A DNA stretch of 64,000 nt from Rhipidocladum racemiflorum (GCA_036346355.1 CM070572.1:47219944-47283943); one strand, 5' to 3'. Shown: positions 11,809 to 23,667, counted from the first letter of the stretch. Program-made: numbers and translations. The notes: a model not told the origin generated them from the letters alone.

Positions 11809-11949
11809 TAATATTTCAAGTGACTAATTGGCCAATTATTAGGGATAAACATCAGGTTTGCTAGTTGTATGTTGCCTGAACACATATACACAAGCGCAAA
11901 CACACATAAAGAGTGAGAGAAAGAGCTCACAACTACATAGTAATGGAAG

Positions 11950-12420
11950 ATCTCCTTGTCGGTGACTTGCACCAAGGATGACAACCCCTTTCCCACCCCC
12001 ATCACCGTCATCCTCCTCTCCACCTCAGCAGCAAGCACCTTCGCCTCCGCTGACTTTGGCGCCACTACTTCCTCGCGGCCCTGGCAAAGCCCAATGGCTC
12101 CGCGCTCCTCAACTAGGCCACCATGCCCAGCAGGTGGTTGCCAGGCATGGACAAGGCCCATGCTACCTCGGCCTCACGCCACATCTCGATGGTCGCCTTG
12201 CTCACCCCTGAACTCACCACACCGTTCGCCCCGTCCTCGTCCGACTACATTGCCACTATGACCTTCCTGCTCACCAGTGAGGTTGCCTTCACGGTAACAC
12301 CCTCAACCACCTTGCCTCGGACCAACCCTCGACCACGTCCACGCCCACGACCTCCTTCCTGTCCGCTGAAGATCTCAAGGGAGAGGAAAAATTTGAGGTA
12401 GTTGATGCGGTGAGCTAAAA
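11950..12420. other. GC-rich exon-like segment, unidentified
   Basis: Proline/serine/threonine-rich frames are open on the plus strand (11956-12261, 12123-12401) and one on the minus (11808-12161). None gives a domain I recognise, and the openness follows from composition. It adjoins the ABCG fragment and could be a second captured exon. Confidence 0.3.
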
Positions 12421-12589
12421 CCCTAGAACGATATATATAATATCCAGTAAGTTTGATGGTCGTACTAGCAAAACTGTATGTGATTAGCTGTAATGCAGAC
12501 AATTTTTTAAAACTATCTATGATGATGCGTCTAATATAAGCCTTTCTATAGTAGTGAGTGGTTGTCCTATGAGTTTTAAGTTGGCTCTT

Positions 12590-12690
12590 ACATCCTTCTC
12601 ATATGCATAGTTCTCGTATGCATCATTCTCATATGCACGACCCCTCTTGTATAATGCTTGTATATGTATGTGTGTGTGTATATATATTGT
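12590..12690. repeat. Short tandem CTCATATGCAT units and TG/TA microsatellite
   Basis: Three imperfect units of about 16 bp (TTCTCATATGCAT/ TTCTCGTATGCAT) are followed by a TATGTGTGTGTGTATATATA stretch. Confidence 0.75.
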
Positions 12691-12829
12691 TTGTACCCGA
12701 AGATAGTAACTTTGGATTTGTTTGTTTGTATGTTATATTGACATTGGAGGGTACTTGTGAATCGTGGAGCCATACGAGAGATTCAGGATTAGATGACGTA
12801 ATTGGTACTCCGATCAACTAAAGCAAGAC

Positions 12830-14242
12830 CAAGTGTTCAACAAGTAAGGTAAGCACCCCCTTTGATCATATTGATCCTATTATTTTATTTAAATTATGTT
12901 GTTTTATCAATCTATGTATGCATGTGCATATTTTCAATAAATATGCTAAATTGTGAGTACCCATAGATATTCCTCTCAATTCATGGAATTTACTTAATAA
13001 ATATTGATATGTCAACCTTAATAACCCTAAGGTAGGCTTAGACATTTAATAATGTCAAATTTAGGTATATTCGAATAAATATGCATTTGCTTAGTCATAC
13101 TATATAAGTGGGAGAACAAATGATCGGTTATACTATTTGTTCAAGAATGGAATTTTGGGCATATAAAAAAAGTGGCTTATGGTATTTTAATATAAAAGCA
13201 AAACTAAAAACTATGGTTTGACGTGGGCTAGATAATGCAATAGCCTGAATGCGAGGGATGCACTTGCATGTAGTACAGGGGGAGAGCTCTCGGTTGGGTC
13301 AGATTAAGGACCGAACATAGTGTTGTATAATCCATGATATTCCATGCAGCCACAAGTTCTATTATGGGGTGCCCTTAACCTATTAAGTTACTTGGGTCTA
13401 GCTTTGCACATTAGAAGGCTGTAGTAGTATGGGAAATCCAGGTAGGTTTGCTCGTAGTTGTGTCCACATAGAAGGTGAGGGTTCAACACATACCAATACA
13501 ATGGTATGCCTTGCTACGGGGGAAGTGGGGATGCGATAGGGATTAACTGTCATTGGTATATAGAGTACAAATGTCTTCCGCCACCATAGGAATAGTCAAA
13601 CATCATCGAGCTGGTGCAAGATTAGATTTAGGTGTGGGTAAAGATGTACGCATCTGCAGTGTAAAACTTTTCAAAAAGCTGTGCTCGCGGTTATGAGAGA
13701 TTTGGTACATTGACACTAGTTAGAGTTTTGTGTTTTTAATAAAAAAGGGTTGAATTGGAAGAACTTGTTGAAGGTTCATTTTCAGATTTTATGCCAAGAG
13801 ATGGTAGGGAACGGATCGATAAACATAATCATGAAGGATTGTAAGTTGTTTACATTTATGCTACATTTACTTGTTATCTTTGTACTTGTCAACTGCTCTT
13901 TACAAATTTTGTTTCTAATCTATTTTTTGATATTCATGATTAAATCATGCCTTATGCAAAAGAACTTAGTAGCCTTTTCTTTTGACATAGCCAAACATTT
14001 ACTTATAAATTTGTGATATGCTACAAGTCTTGCTGGGTACAAATGCACTCACCCTTGCTTGTTAATTCTTATTTAGATGATGATGAAGAGGACTGTCGTT
14101 TGGTTACATTTACTTTCGGCAATGATGACGTATTAGAGTCAAGGCCGTACTCAGGCCTTTCATGTGGGTTTTCAATTGTTGGTTTGTTAGTTAAACTCTG
14201 GGCCAATGGCATACAATACTCTTTATGATTTTAGCTAATAGG
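12830..14242 (+). repeat. Degenerate gypsy LTR-like sequence
   Basis: No gene seen. Near 14020-14085 a 'CTTGCTGGGTACAAATGCAC TCACCCTTGC' to 'GATGATGATGAAGAGGA' block resembles the CTTGCTGAGT...ACTCACGCTTG block of the D-type LTRs in this window, so the stretch is probably a decayed Ty3/gypsy LTR. Ends were not located. Confidence 0.4.
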
Positions 14243-14258
14243 CCATATATTTATTTCT
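14243..14258. repeat. SINE target-site duplication, left copy
   Basis: CCATATATTTATTTCT, perfectly repeated at 14485-14500. Confidence 0.95.
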
Positions 14259-14357
14259 TTTTTTTTGAATTTTGACCAGGAGCTCTGGCAATTCTGTAAA
14301 GAAGGAGAGAGCAACTGCTGAGCTACAGACGTGAACGCACGCACCCCCCACACACAC

Positions 14358-14389
<32 letters not shown>

Positions 14390-14484
14390 AGCAAAAATAG
14401 TCCAGCCAGCGAGCACCCGGGCTCGAACCCGGGTGACCTACGCGCCACTGCACGCACTTGGCCACCGAGCCAACGCTCGGTCCT
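14259..14484 (-). mobile_element. tRNA-derived SINE with internal (CA)n
   Basis: Read on the minus strand, the element begins GAGGACCGAGCG at 14484. It has an A-box-like TGGCTCGGTGG and a B-box-like GGGTTCGAGCC (RNA polymerase III internal promoter), and ends in an A-rich tail (8 A at 14259-14266). A 16-bp perfect TSD flanks it, as expected for LINE-mediated insertion. A CA/CG dinucleotide stretch (about 14338-14391) sits between the tRNA-like head and the tail region. The body is about 226 bp. The family name is unknown to me. Confidence 0.85.
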
Positions 14485-14500
14485 CCATATATTTATTTCT
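14485..14500. repeat. SINE target-site duplication, right copy
   Basis: CCATATATTTATTTCT, identical to 14243-14258. Confidence 0.95.
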
Positions 14501-14845
14501 AACCTTCTTTCATTGTTTTTCGCTGTTGTAAGCAGGATATACAATCTTTATCCAAAACCGAAATTCCTATGTAGTTTTGGATGTGATATATTCTATTCTA
14601 TTTATTGTGTTAAAATATTAAGCATAGAGTTTAAATTTATTTCTAATTGTGTATTTATACTGTACTTTTCTTATACGCCAATATTTATAGACTTTAACAT
14701 TAATAATAACCACGAGAACATATTTACACGCAGCCAGTAGAACTACTGCATTCTACAGCCAGTAGAACAACACGCAGCACATATTTACACGAGGCAGATA
14801 TTTCTGAAAGTACAGACAGAACTACTGCATTCTACAGCATTCAAC

Positions 14846-15313
14846 GTGCGGGAAATACAAAGAGGAGCAGTGTACAGACTTGAAAAGGTCTTCAACTACC
14901 AGAACCCAGAGTTTGATAGAAATTCATTTGAAGTGTTAGTTGAACCTAGCCCTAATGCATTCAAATGCCAATGCACAAAGTTTACAAGAGATGGAATACT
15001 GTGCTGCCACATATTTAGACTTTTCACACAATTTGGAATCAATGAAATACCAGGGCAATACATAGTGCCCAGATGGACTCCCAAGTTCAAAGAAGAGCAG
15101 CTAAAACTGTACAAGGAAAAATTCTTGGAGAAGCATGGCATAAACCATTAAGAAAATACAATCAGATATGCAATGCTAATGAGTAAGGTGGCTGGCATCG
15201 GCAAAGAAATATGCACTGATGGCCCAAAATGCAACATATTCATGCTGGAATTGGACAAGATTCAAGAAAAATTGGCAGCGATGCCAGTAGGAATTCTTGA
15301 AAATAATGACAAT
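14846..15313 (+). pseudogene. FAR1/FRS-type (MULE-derived) SWIM-domain fragment
   Basis: The frame gives FEVLVEPSPNAFKCQCTKFT and RDGILCCHIFRLFTQFGINE, a SWIM zinc-binding signature (C-x-C ... C-x-H) of FAR-RED IMPAIRED RESPONSE 1-related proteins and their Mutator-like transposase ancestors. It continues with IPGQYIVPRWTPKF. A TAA at 15149-15151 interrupts, but the same frame goes on with RYAMLMSKVAGIGKEICTDG and LELDKIQEKLAAMP, which is also FAR1-like. It is therefore a nonsense-mutated C-terminal fragment. The FAR1 DNA-binding and MULE domains are absent upstream. Two direct copies of ACTACTGCATTCTACAGC (about 14742 and 14821) precede it. Confidence 0.72.
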
Positions 15314-16357
15314 TAGACGGTACGTGTGGTGGACAAGGGCCCAGGCAACAGGAGCATCGACGGCAGCAGCAGCACTGCCATGCAGAAGCAGGGCAGCGGT
15401 ACACACATGGCTTGTATGGCACGGTGGATGCCGGGTCTCACGTGTGCAGCACGGCCAGGACATCCAGCAGCAGGAGGCCGTGGTCAACACAGACAGCAGC
15501 AACCAGCAGTTGCCCCTAGAGAGATAGTCAGTCAGTCAATTGATGTCTTTGTCCATATCCTTAGGCTCAGGTTTGTGTCCAGGAAGTAGAATATTTAGTA
15601 AGTTTAGTTTAGCCTAAGTAGGTTAGAGGTAGGTGATAAGGTGAATCCAGGAGAAGTAGGCAGTCGTGGTCAGTTGGGAGAGTGGGAGTCAATATCAAGA
15701 AGAAATCCTCTATATAAGGACACATTGTATATCTTTTGAAAACAAGCAAGAAATTATTTTCTCTCGTCCAAAGTTTTTTCATCCCATGCTATGGTATCTC
15801 TCTTCTCAAGAAACCCCAATGTCGTTCAAGCCATGCTGTGAAGCCATCTTCTGCTCGGTAGTTACCCCGACGTGAATCAAGGTCCACAACAGTACGGAAA
15901 ACTCAACCACTGTCGGTAAGGTGGTCGCAAAAGTTGAGGAAGTGATGCACCAGAGGACGAAGTGACCAGGAAAGACGGTTCAACGGCGGCACGGCTCCGA
16001 TCCAGGCAGTGTGCCAACCAGGGTTCGCAAAACCGCGGTTTCTCGCGCGAAAACAGCTTTTTTCGCACGTACCGCGCCGGCTCAGTAATACAAAGCCGTC
16101 GGTTTTCGAGGAGAATTCAAATTGCAATTCAAAAATTTCAAAAAATTTAGAAAAAATTTAACGAAAAAATTCCTAAAATTAGTATTAATTGTTGTATGGT
16201 CTCTGGCATAAAAAGTTTTTGAAAAAACAAATTTTAGAGACATCTTTGAGCCATTCACATGTGATGAAAATTGAAAAATCAAAAAAGAAAAGAAAAGAAA
16301 ATGACGCCTGTGAGATTTCAGCCCACATGCCAAACTCTAACTGGGCTGGCCAGGCCA
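15314..16357. other. Gap: no gene; possible LTR relic
   Basis: A CTATATAAGGACAC TATA-like context at about 15709-15722 and a polypurine/A-rich stretch at 16265-16300 are visible. I found no paired termini or ORF of substance. It is the left part of the site into which element C inserted and continues at 43624. Confidence 0.4.
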
Positions 16358-16362
16358 GCCAG

Positions 16363-17396
16363 TGATAGAAACAACGGTCCCGATCTTTCGATGAGAAGGA
16401 TAAATCTCGACTTCTGTGGAGAGTCAACGTTAGCGGCCCGACTACAACCGTCCAGGACGTTGCGCCTTAGCGACCGATACAGCAACTCCAAAGGGTTATT
16501 GATCTCGCCGGTGCGTGATCAACCTGACCACGAGGGTCCGGGTTCCTGCAAGCAATTGAAGAACTAGCAAGAACAAGATAACAAGCAATCTGAAATTGCG
16601 AATATGAATATTTAATTTCCAAACTGAAATTTGGAGTCTTGCAATTACGTGTGCGGGCGGTCTAATCGACACGCGTTTGCACGGATAGTAGCAAAAGCTA
16701 AACTGATTTACAAAGCAAAACTCAAGTCTCTTAGGTGGCATATTGCCTCTATTATATAGTGGAGGGATGTAGTAAAAAACTACACACTAAGCAAGGTCGT
16801 ACTAAACATGTAGTCATGCAACTTGGGCCTTCATGGGCCGGTGGAGGGAGGGAGTGGTGCCCCCACTTCATGGGCTGGCCTGAGAAGGAGTGGTGCCCCC
16901 TCCTCCTCTATGGTGCCATGATGGGCCTTAGTGCCTCATTGGCCCATCATGGTTGGACCTCCTTATTTCAACATGTTTTGGCCCATGGGCCTTGGAGCCT
17001 CCTTGGCCCATCATGGTTAGGCCTCCTTCTTTCAACATGTTTTGGCACATGGGCTTTGGCGCCTCCTTGGCCCATCATGGTTGGCCCTCCTTCTTTCAAC
17101 ATCTTCTGGCCCGTGGACCTTGGCGCCTCATTGGCCCATCATGGGTAGGCCTCCTTGATTCAACATATTCTGGCTCGTGGACCTTGGCGCCTCCTTGGTT
17201 CCTGAGAACAATAAAATTATCACGAGGATTAAATAGTATTCCATTCATTAAAATATTTGAATGTAACCCAAGAAACGCATTCACCTGGTAATTGAATTGA
17301 CATGCACGAGCTCGAGTAATTGGTCCTTGTATTACATCATTGGTTTCAAGTTGATATGTAGGTATGGCCGTATCCATAGTAGTGATGTCCTCATCA
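16363..17396 (-). repeat. 3' LTR of element C
   Basis: 1034 bp, running TGATAGAAACAACGGTCCCG to GATGTCCTCATCA on the plus strand. The TATA-like CTATTATATAG is at 16749-16759. It contains about four tandem 64-bp units (16938-17190) built on GGCCCATCATGGTTGG and CAACATGTTTTGGCCCATGG. It is 40 bp shorter than its 5' partner. Confidence 0.92.
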
Positions 17397-17524
17397 TCCT
17401 CCCCTTCTTGCATTTGAGTCGTCCTCGACTCAAGCTCATCATTTTCTCCTAAGTATACCTTTTAATCTGGCCATGGTGGGGGTCGATAAAACAATGTAGA
17501 TGACGCAGAGCATGCCATAAAGTG

Positions 17525-18153
17525 TCACCATCTTAATGGTCCTGGCCAAGGTGGGGGTCGATGAAGCCATGCAGTTGATATAATTGTAGCAACACTTGGT
17601 GATGACCATATGTATGTATTGTTAGTTCTATCCATGATGAGCATGGTCTCATCATCCTCCCTTTCTTGAAGTAGAATCGTCCTCGACTCCATCATATTGT
17701 CCTGCAAAATATTAGTAACGACAGGAAACAAAGCAATAGACACATTTGCAATCAAATCAATGGATCGAGAATTTCTATCAACCATATACTCCCTTTCTTG
17801 AAAACTACTATGTGGCTTGTAAACTGAACCATATGTATTTGATATGATACGATTAGTGATATGGCAATTATCAAATTGATGATATTGCTGCATAGCAAAC
17901 GGATGTTTAAAATATGAACAAATGTAAACTCGATGCGCTTTATACTCTCCTTTCTCACTATTTTTGCCAATAACATAAAAAATATTTTGAGATAACCATG
18001 ATAAATCAGAATGTACAAAAAGTCTCTCCTCTAAATAATTCAGATCACACGGAACATCAAATTCAATGTAGCCTAATGTATATAAAGAAGACATCAATTT
18101 CAACTCATCATTTTCGCTTGCAATGTGAATGACATGTTTATTTTCAGCATAAG
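17525..18153 (-). pseudogene. Element C Gag-like protein, third (C-terminal) segment
   Basis: The open frame from the A insertion point carries YAENKHVIHI, SLYTLGYIEFDVPCDLNYLE, SWLSQNIFYVIGKNSEKGEY and YHQFDNCHITNR, the unrecognised C-terminal region of the gag-only family. It then reads through MMESRTILLQEREDDE. The first Cys of the CHQF...CHITNH segment is Tyr here and the last His is Arg. The upstream codons of the same protein continue at 24788-25672. Confidence 0.8.
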
Positions 18154-19081
18154 TGATGAGGACATCACTACCATGAATACGGCCATACCTACAAACCCAA
18201 TGGAAACCAACAATGTCATACAAGGGCCAATTACTCGAGCTCGCGCACGTCAATTCAATTACCAGGTGAATCCGTTCCTCGGGTTGCATACAAATAATTT
18301 AATGAATGGAATGCTATTTAATCCTTGTGATGATTTTATTGCCCTTAGGAACCAAGGAGAAGGACTCCCAAACATCAAGCATGAAGCCAATTCTTCCGGT
18401 GCACAAGTTATACTCGGATTCGGCCTCTGGGACAGCATCAACTTAAAATGACCATAACTTTTGATCCACAAGGGTGTTTGGGGTCTATGAGTACTGGTTT
18501 GAAAGGTTTCGACGTCCTCTTTCCAACGGATTCGGCCCCATCCCCAAATTCCATCTGAGTCGACGGGAATCTGCAAAACAATTGGCGTCACTTTTCCAAA
18601 CCGAGAAGACATGGGCTTTGGGCCTTGTAATAGAGTTGTAATTGGTATCCTACTGCTTTGGACATGATTCCCACGCCCCTAGCTTTCATAAATAGCCATA
18701 CATCGGCTCCTTAGGGTTTTGGGTTTTATTTGATTAGTTTAGCCAAGTGCAAACTTGATCCTGCGAGTTGTGCTGGATAGCCACCTTGTCAAGATCGTCA
18801 ATAAGACTCCACTTTGTTTCGCTTCCAGTTTTATCCGCAATTTCAGATTGCTTATCCTATTGTTCTTGCTTGTTCTTCGGTTGCTTGCAGGAATTGAACC
18901 TCGTGTTCAGGTTGATCGTGCCTATGGCAAGATCAATAACGCGCTGGAGTTGGTTTAGCGATTGCTAAGGCGCATCGTCGTCGTACGGTGTTGTCGGATC
19001 GTCAAAGTCGACTCCAACAAATCGATCGTGTGTTTCTCATCGAAAGATCGGGACACCCACAGTGCCATCACGGCGCCATCA
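18154..19081 (+). repeat. 5' LTR of element A
   Basis: TGATGAGGACATC...ACGGCGCCATCA. TATA-like CATAAATAG at 18687-18695. Pol-tail frame open at 18125-18451. Confidence 0.95.
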
Positions 19082-19083
19082 AG

Positions 19084-19095
19084 TGGTATCAGAGC
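19084..19095 (+). other. Primer-binding site of element A
   Basis: TGGTATCAGAGC, initiator-Met-tRNA type, two bases after the LTR. Confidence 0.95.
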
Positions 19096-19414
19096 AAACC
19101 AGGTTGCTCGGTGAGAATTCTTTACCCTAGATTAGTAGATTGATATCTTTCCTATAGTCCAGAGAAGCGCCATCAGATTAGATCTCCCCATACCAAAACA
19201 ATTTGAGCCTTGCAATTTCCTTTCCAGTGCATTGCGTTATTGAATTTTTGGTTGCATCGTCGTGTCGAGTTGCTGAATTCTAGTTCTAGTTGGAGTCCAG
19301 GTCAGAAGAATTTTTTTTGTCTCCCACGGCGGTGTCGAGTTGTGTTCGGTTTCGGTCCCGAACTGTTGAAAGAAAAGGTGTTCAGACCGAAGCTTCTTTT
19401 CATCTAACTGATCG

Positions 19415-19700
19415 CCCAATGGTCGCCGCGCTTGTCTACCGATTGATCGCCCACCTGATAGTCGACTTCGTCGCCCGACTGGTCGCCGCTTGACTGGTCG
19501 CCCACTTGGTCGCCCCACCGGTCGCCCTCCTGTTAGCCGACTGGTCGCCGCCTGACTAGTCGCCGTGCTTGTCACCCGACTGATCGCACACCTGATAGCC
19601 CACTGGTCGCCCGATCGTCGCTACCGATCGTCGCCACTTGGTCGCCGACCGGTCGCCCTCCTGTTAGCCGACTGGTCACCCACCTGGCCGTCCGACTGGT
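19415..19700 (+). repeat. Degenerate CGACTGGTCGCC tandem array in leader of A
   Basis: Imperfect units such as ACTGGTCGCC, CCACTTGGTCGCC and CCTGTTAGCCG repeat through the leader. Same position as the arrays in B, G and H. Confidence 0.85.
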
Positions 19701-20247
19701 CACACGACTGGTCTTCCGCCCGCATAGCACTTGAAAGAAAAACGAGTCGGATCATTCCCCATAAAAAAAGAGTCTGGAATAGATCCGAAAATTTTTATGT
19801 GCCAAACCTATTTTCACAAGATCCCCAGTCTTTTGAGATAGTTCCCTTCTTTCGCGAATTTTTTTCGCGCTGTTTTTCCATCTGCGGTGGAATCAGATCG
19901 CCGCCGACCATGATTTTGAGTCACCAGTCCTTGCTAGCCTAGAGTTAGCAACTAGTGACTAGACGTTGAACAATTCTTCAATTTTGCATTCACTGATTGG
20001 ATTATTGCTAACCTTTTGCTACTAAATTAAGCCTGTCGAAGCTCCACTTTCTACCCGTACAGGCGTTCGATCCCTTGGCAATCGCTCTACACAAACTTCG
20101 GAGAACCTTTGACAACGCCAACGGCCGACAATGCCTGTTGCATTGTAAGAACTTGGGTCATAGGCTTGAGCGCTTGAGAGACTTGCCACCTAGTAGTTGA
20201 TAGGAACATTATACTTGTGGTTTTTGTTTCCTTGTCATCAACTAACC

Positions 20248-21457
20248 ATGTCAGGTGACGAGAGTTCACTTCATCACTCTCCACGAACCAAGGGCATCAT
20301 TGCTCACTTCCAAAAGATGACGAAGGAAACCACCGATGGTCTTAGCGAGGATGTGCGGCTCACTAATGAGCGTATGTCAATGCAAGAAGACCGTCTCAGA
20401 TCCATCGAGGCCGCACAAGGGATTGCTAACACTACTCTTGCTACTATTTTGGCTAGACTTGATACTTTTGCATTCTTTGCATCTGGTGCTTCCAATCCAC
20501 CACCCCGTCGTCCAAGCAACAATTCAGCTCCACAGGAGAGGCCCCCAGCAGATTTAGAAGAACAGAACAAAGAGCACGAATATGATGACACCACTGATGT
20601 GGAGGAGGTCAACCCCGTCCATTACGATAATGATCGTGACCATCATCGACTACGCTTCAATCAGCAAGGTATGCGACGTGATCCTCCATGACCAAGGGAA
20701 CGAGAACGAGATGATGTTTTCCCTAAGGTAAATTTCAATATGCCACCTTTTGAAGGTAAATACGACCCTGATGGTTACCTTAGTTGGGAATTACTTGTTG
20801 ATCAAAAATTTGCGTGCCATGATTTCCCTGAGAATAGAAGAGTTAGGGCTGCCACAAGTGAGTTCACTGATTTTGCTTCTGTTTGGTGGAGAGAACATTG
20901 CCGTGCTCATCCAAATAATATACCCACCACTTGGGAAGCCTTGAAATTGCTAATGAGGCATAGATTTGTTCCTTCATACTATGCTAGAGATTTATTAAAT
21001 AAATTGCAGCGCCTACACCAAGGTAAGAATTCGGTGGAAGAATATACCAAGAATTGCAAATTGGCATGTTGCGTTGTGGATTAATTGAGAATGAGGAAGC
21101 TTCTATGGCTCGTTTCTTAGGTGGTTTAACTCGAGAAATCCAGTATATTCTAGACTATAAGGATTATAATTCGATGACTTGGTTGTTCCATCTTGCTTGC
21201 AAAGCTGAACGTGAAGTGCAGGGTCATCAATCGAGGGCAAAGACTAACTTTTCTGCAGGTCGAACTACTTCGTGGATACCGCGCACCCCTGCTGCCCCTG
21301 CTGGCCGTACTACCACGCCGACCTCTTCCATCAATAGAACGGCGTCCGCCACCGCAAATTCAGCACCACGACCAATGCTGACGAAAATTGCCACACAAGC
21401 TCCTACAAATAGTTCGTCGTCGTCGGTCGCATCAACGGGACACACCAAAGATGTTCA
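20248..21457 (+). pseudogene. Gag of element A, stop, frameshift and 3' deletion
   Basis: The nucleocapsid/capsid precursor starts at ATG 20248 (MSGDESSLHHSPRTKGIIAH), the start shared by all family members. A TGA at 20689-20691 replaces the Arg codon CGA seen in G and H (a CpG-type change). The frame then continues with the gag domain (MPPFEGKYDPDGYLSWELLV, DFPENRRVRAATSEFTDFAS, VWWREHCRAHPNN). At about 21041 a missing T shifts the frame. The remainder (21054 on) gives MLRCGLIENEEASMARFLGG and a Ser/Thr/Pro-rich linker. Coding homology stops at GATGTTCA (to 21457), just before the CCHC knuckle would begin. Dead copy. Confidence 0.88.
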
Positions 21458-23667
21458 TTTTAGTACCTAAGAAAGATGGAACATGGCGCATGTGTGTGGA
21501 TTGTTGAGCAATTAATAATATCACCATTAGATATCGCCATCCTATTCCTCGGTTAGACGATATGCTTGATGAATTAAGTGGCTCTACTGTGTTCTCTAAA
21601 GTGGATTTGCGTAGTGGGTATCACCAGATTCGCATGAAGTTAGGAGATGAATGGAAAACAGCATTTAAAACTAAGTTCGGGTTATATGAGTGGTTAGTAA
21701 TGCCTTTCGGGTTGACTAATGCTCCTAGCACTTTCATGAGATTGATGAACGAGGTTTTACGTGCTTTCATTGGAAAATTTGTGGTAGTTTACTTTGATGA
21801 TATCTTGATTTATAGCAAATCTTTAGAGGCTCATCTTGAACATCTACGTGCTGTTTTTAATGCTTTACGCGATGCACGCTTATTTGGTAACCTTGAGAAG
21901 TGCACCTTTTGCACGGATCGAGTATCTTTTCTTGGCTATGTTGTTACTCCACAGGGAATTGAAGTTGACCAAGCCAAGGTTGAAGCGATACAGAGTTGGC
22001 CGACTCCTAACACGGTCACACATGCGCGAAGTTTTCTAGGACTTGCTGGATTCTATCGTCGTTTTGTGAAGGATTTCAGCACCATCGCTGCACCCATGAA
22101 TGAGCTCACCAAGAAGGGTGTACCTTTTGCTTGGGGCAAGTCGCAGGAAGATGCCTTCAACATTCTGAAAGCTAAGTTAACCCATGCACCCTTACTCCAG
22201 CTTCCAGACTTTTCTAAGACTTTTGAACTAGAATGTGATGCTAGTGGAATTGGTTTGGGTGGTGTTCTGTTACAAGAAGGAAAACCTGTTGCTTATTTTA
22301 GTGAGAAGTTGAGTGGGCCAAGTTTGAATTATTCTACTTATGATAAGGAGTTATATGCGCTAGTTCGAACTTTAGAAACATGGCAACACTATTTATGGCC
22401 CAAGGAATTTGTTATACATTCTGATCATGAATCGTTAAAACATATTAGAAGTCAAGCTAAACTGAACCGTAGACATGCAAAGTGGGTTGAATTCATTGAG
22501 TCATTTCCTTATGTCATCAAACACAAAAAGGGAAAGGATAATGTCATTGCTGATGCCTTGTCTAGGAGATATACCATGCTCTCACAACTTGACTTCAAAA
22601 TTTTTGGTTTGGAAATGATTAAAGAGCAATATGTGCATGATGATGATTTTAAAAATGTGTTGCTCAATTGTAAAGAGGGAAAAACTTGGAACAAATTTGT
22701 CCTCAATTATGGGTTTGTGTTTAGAGCAAACAAACTATGTATTCCAGCTAGTTCTGTTCGTTTGTTATTGCTACAGGAAGCGCATGGAGGAGGATTGATG
22801 GGACACTTTGGTGTGAAGAGGACGGAGGACATACTCGCTAGCCATTTCTTTTGGCCCAAGATGAGACGAGACGTGGAACGTTTCATCGCTTGCTGCTCTA
22901 CATGTCAAAAAGCTAGGTCACGACTTAATCCACATGGTTTATACATGCCTCTGCCTTTTCCTAACGTGCCTTGCGAGGATATTTCTATGGACTTTGTTTT
23001 AGGACTTCCTAGAACAAAGAAGGGGAGGGATAGTATCTTTGTCGTTGTGGATAGATTTTCTAAAATGGCACACTTCATACCTTTTCACAAAAGCGATGAC
23101 GCTACCAACATTGCTGACTTATTCTTTCATGAAATTGTTCGCTTACATGGTGTGCCAAACACAATAGTTTCAGATCGTGACACTAAATTCTTAAGCCACT
23201 TTTGGAGAACTTTGTGGGCTAAATTGGGGACTAAACTTTTATTTTCTACTACTTGTCATCCCCAAACTGATGGACAAACTGAGGTTGTTAATCGAACTTT
23301 ATCTACCATGCTTAGGGCTGTTTTGAAAAAGAACATTAAATTGTGGGAAGAATGCTTGCCTCATATTGAGTTTGCTTATAATCGGTCTATGCATTCTACA
23401 ACTAAGATGTGCCCTTTTGAGATTGTACATGGATTTGTACCTCATGCTCCAATTGATTTGTTACCTCTGCCATCTTCGGAGAAATTGAATCTTGATGCTA
23501 AACAACGTGCTGATTTGATTATGAAAATGCATGTGACAACTAAAGAAAACATAGAGCGCATGAATGCTAAATATAAACTTGCTGGTAGTAAGGGAAGGAA
23601 ACATGTAACTTTTGAACCAGGCGATTTAGTTTGGGTGCATTTGCGAAAAGATCGATTCCCAGAATAA
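21457..23667 (+). pseudogene. Pol of element A: RT, RNase H, integrase (N-terminally deleted)
   Basis: Replication and integration enzymes. The frame begins inside RT (LVPKKDGTWRMCVDC), with a TGA at 21505-21507 in place of an Arg codon. It is then open from 21562 for 701 codons: RT with FSKVDLRSGYHQIRMKLGDE and YFDDILIYSK (FDD at 21790-21801), RNase H around residues 221-335 (LECDASGIGLGG, KELYALVRTLETW, VIHSDHESLKH, ADALSRR), the integrase zinc region (GHFGVKRTEDIL, CSTCQKAR) and core (ISMDFVLGLP, VSDRDTKF, HPQTDGQTEVVN). The second Asp and the Glu are separated by exactly 35 residues, the D-D35-E signature. RT-RH-INT order means Ty3/gypsy. It ends GDLVWVHLRKDRFPE-stop because of a one-base deletion relative to H. 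Confidence 0.93.

Noticed and set aside
13750..14016. Hydrophobic 88-residue frame
   Set aside because: Lies in AT-rich LTR-like debris, low-complexity Leu/Phe/Ile content, no start context or homologous copy in the window.
14405..14484. tRNA gene (GGGTTCGAGCC with an A-box-like motif)
   Set aside because: The A-rich tail and 16-bp target duplications show a SINE; no proper anticodon arm and acceptor stem could be drawn.
16735..17291. Open frames with repeated GPW / PPWPIMVG-like peptides
   Set aside because: They are readings of the 64-bp tandem repeat in an LTR; each unit shifts the frame, and the same happens at 43002-43513. Not a gene.
21562..23667. 701-codon frame as an intact host or viral gene
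   Set aside because: It is the middle of a Ty3/gypsy pol flanked by paired LTRs and a TSD, lacking its N-terminus and ending at a frameshift.
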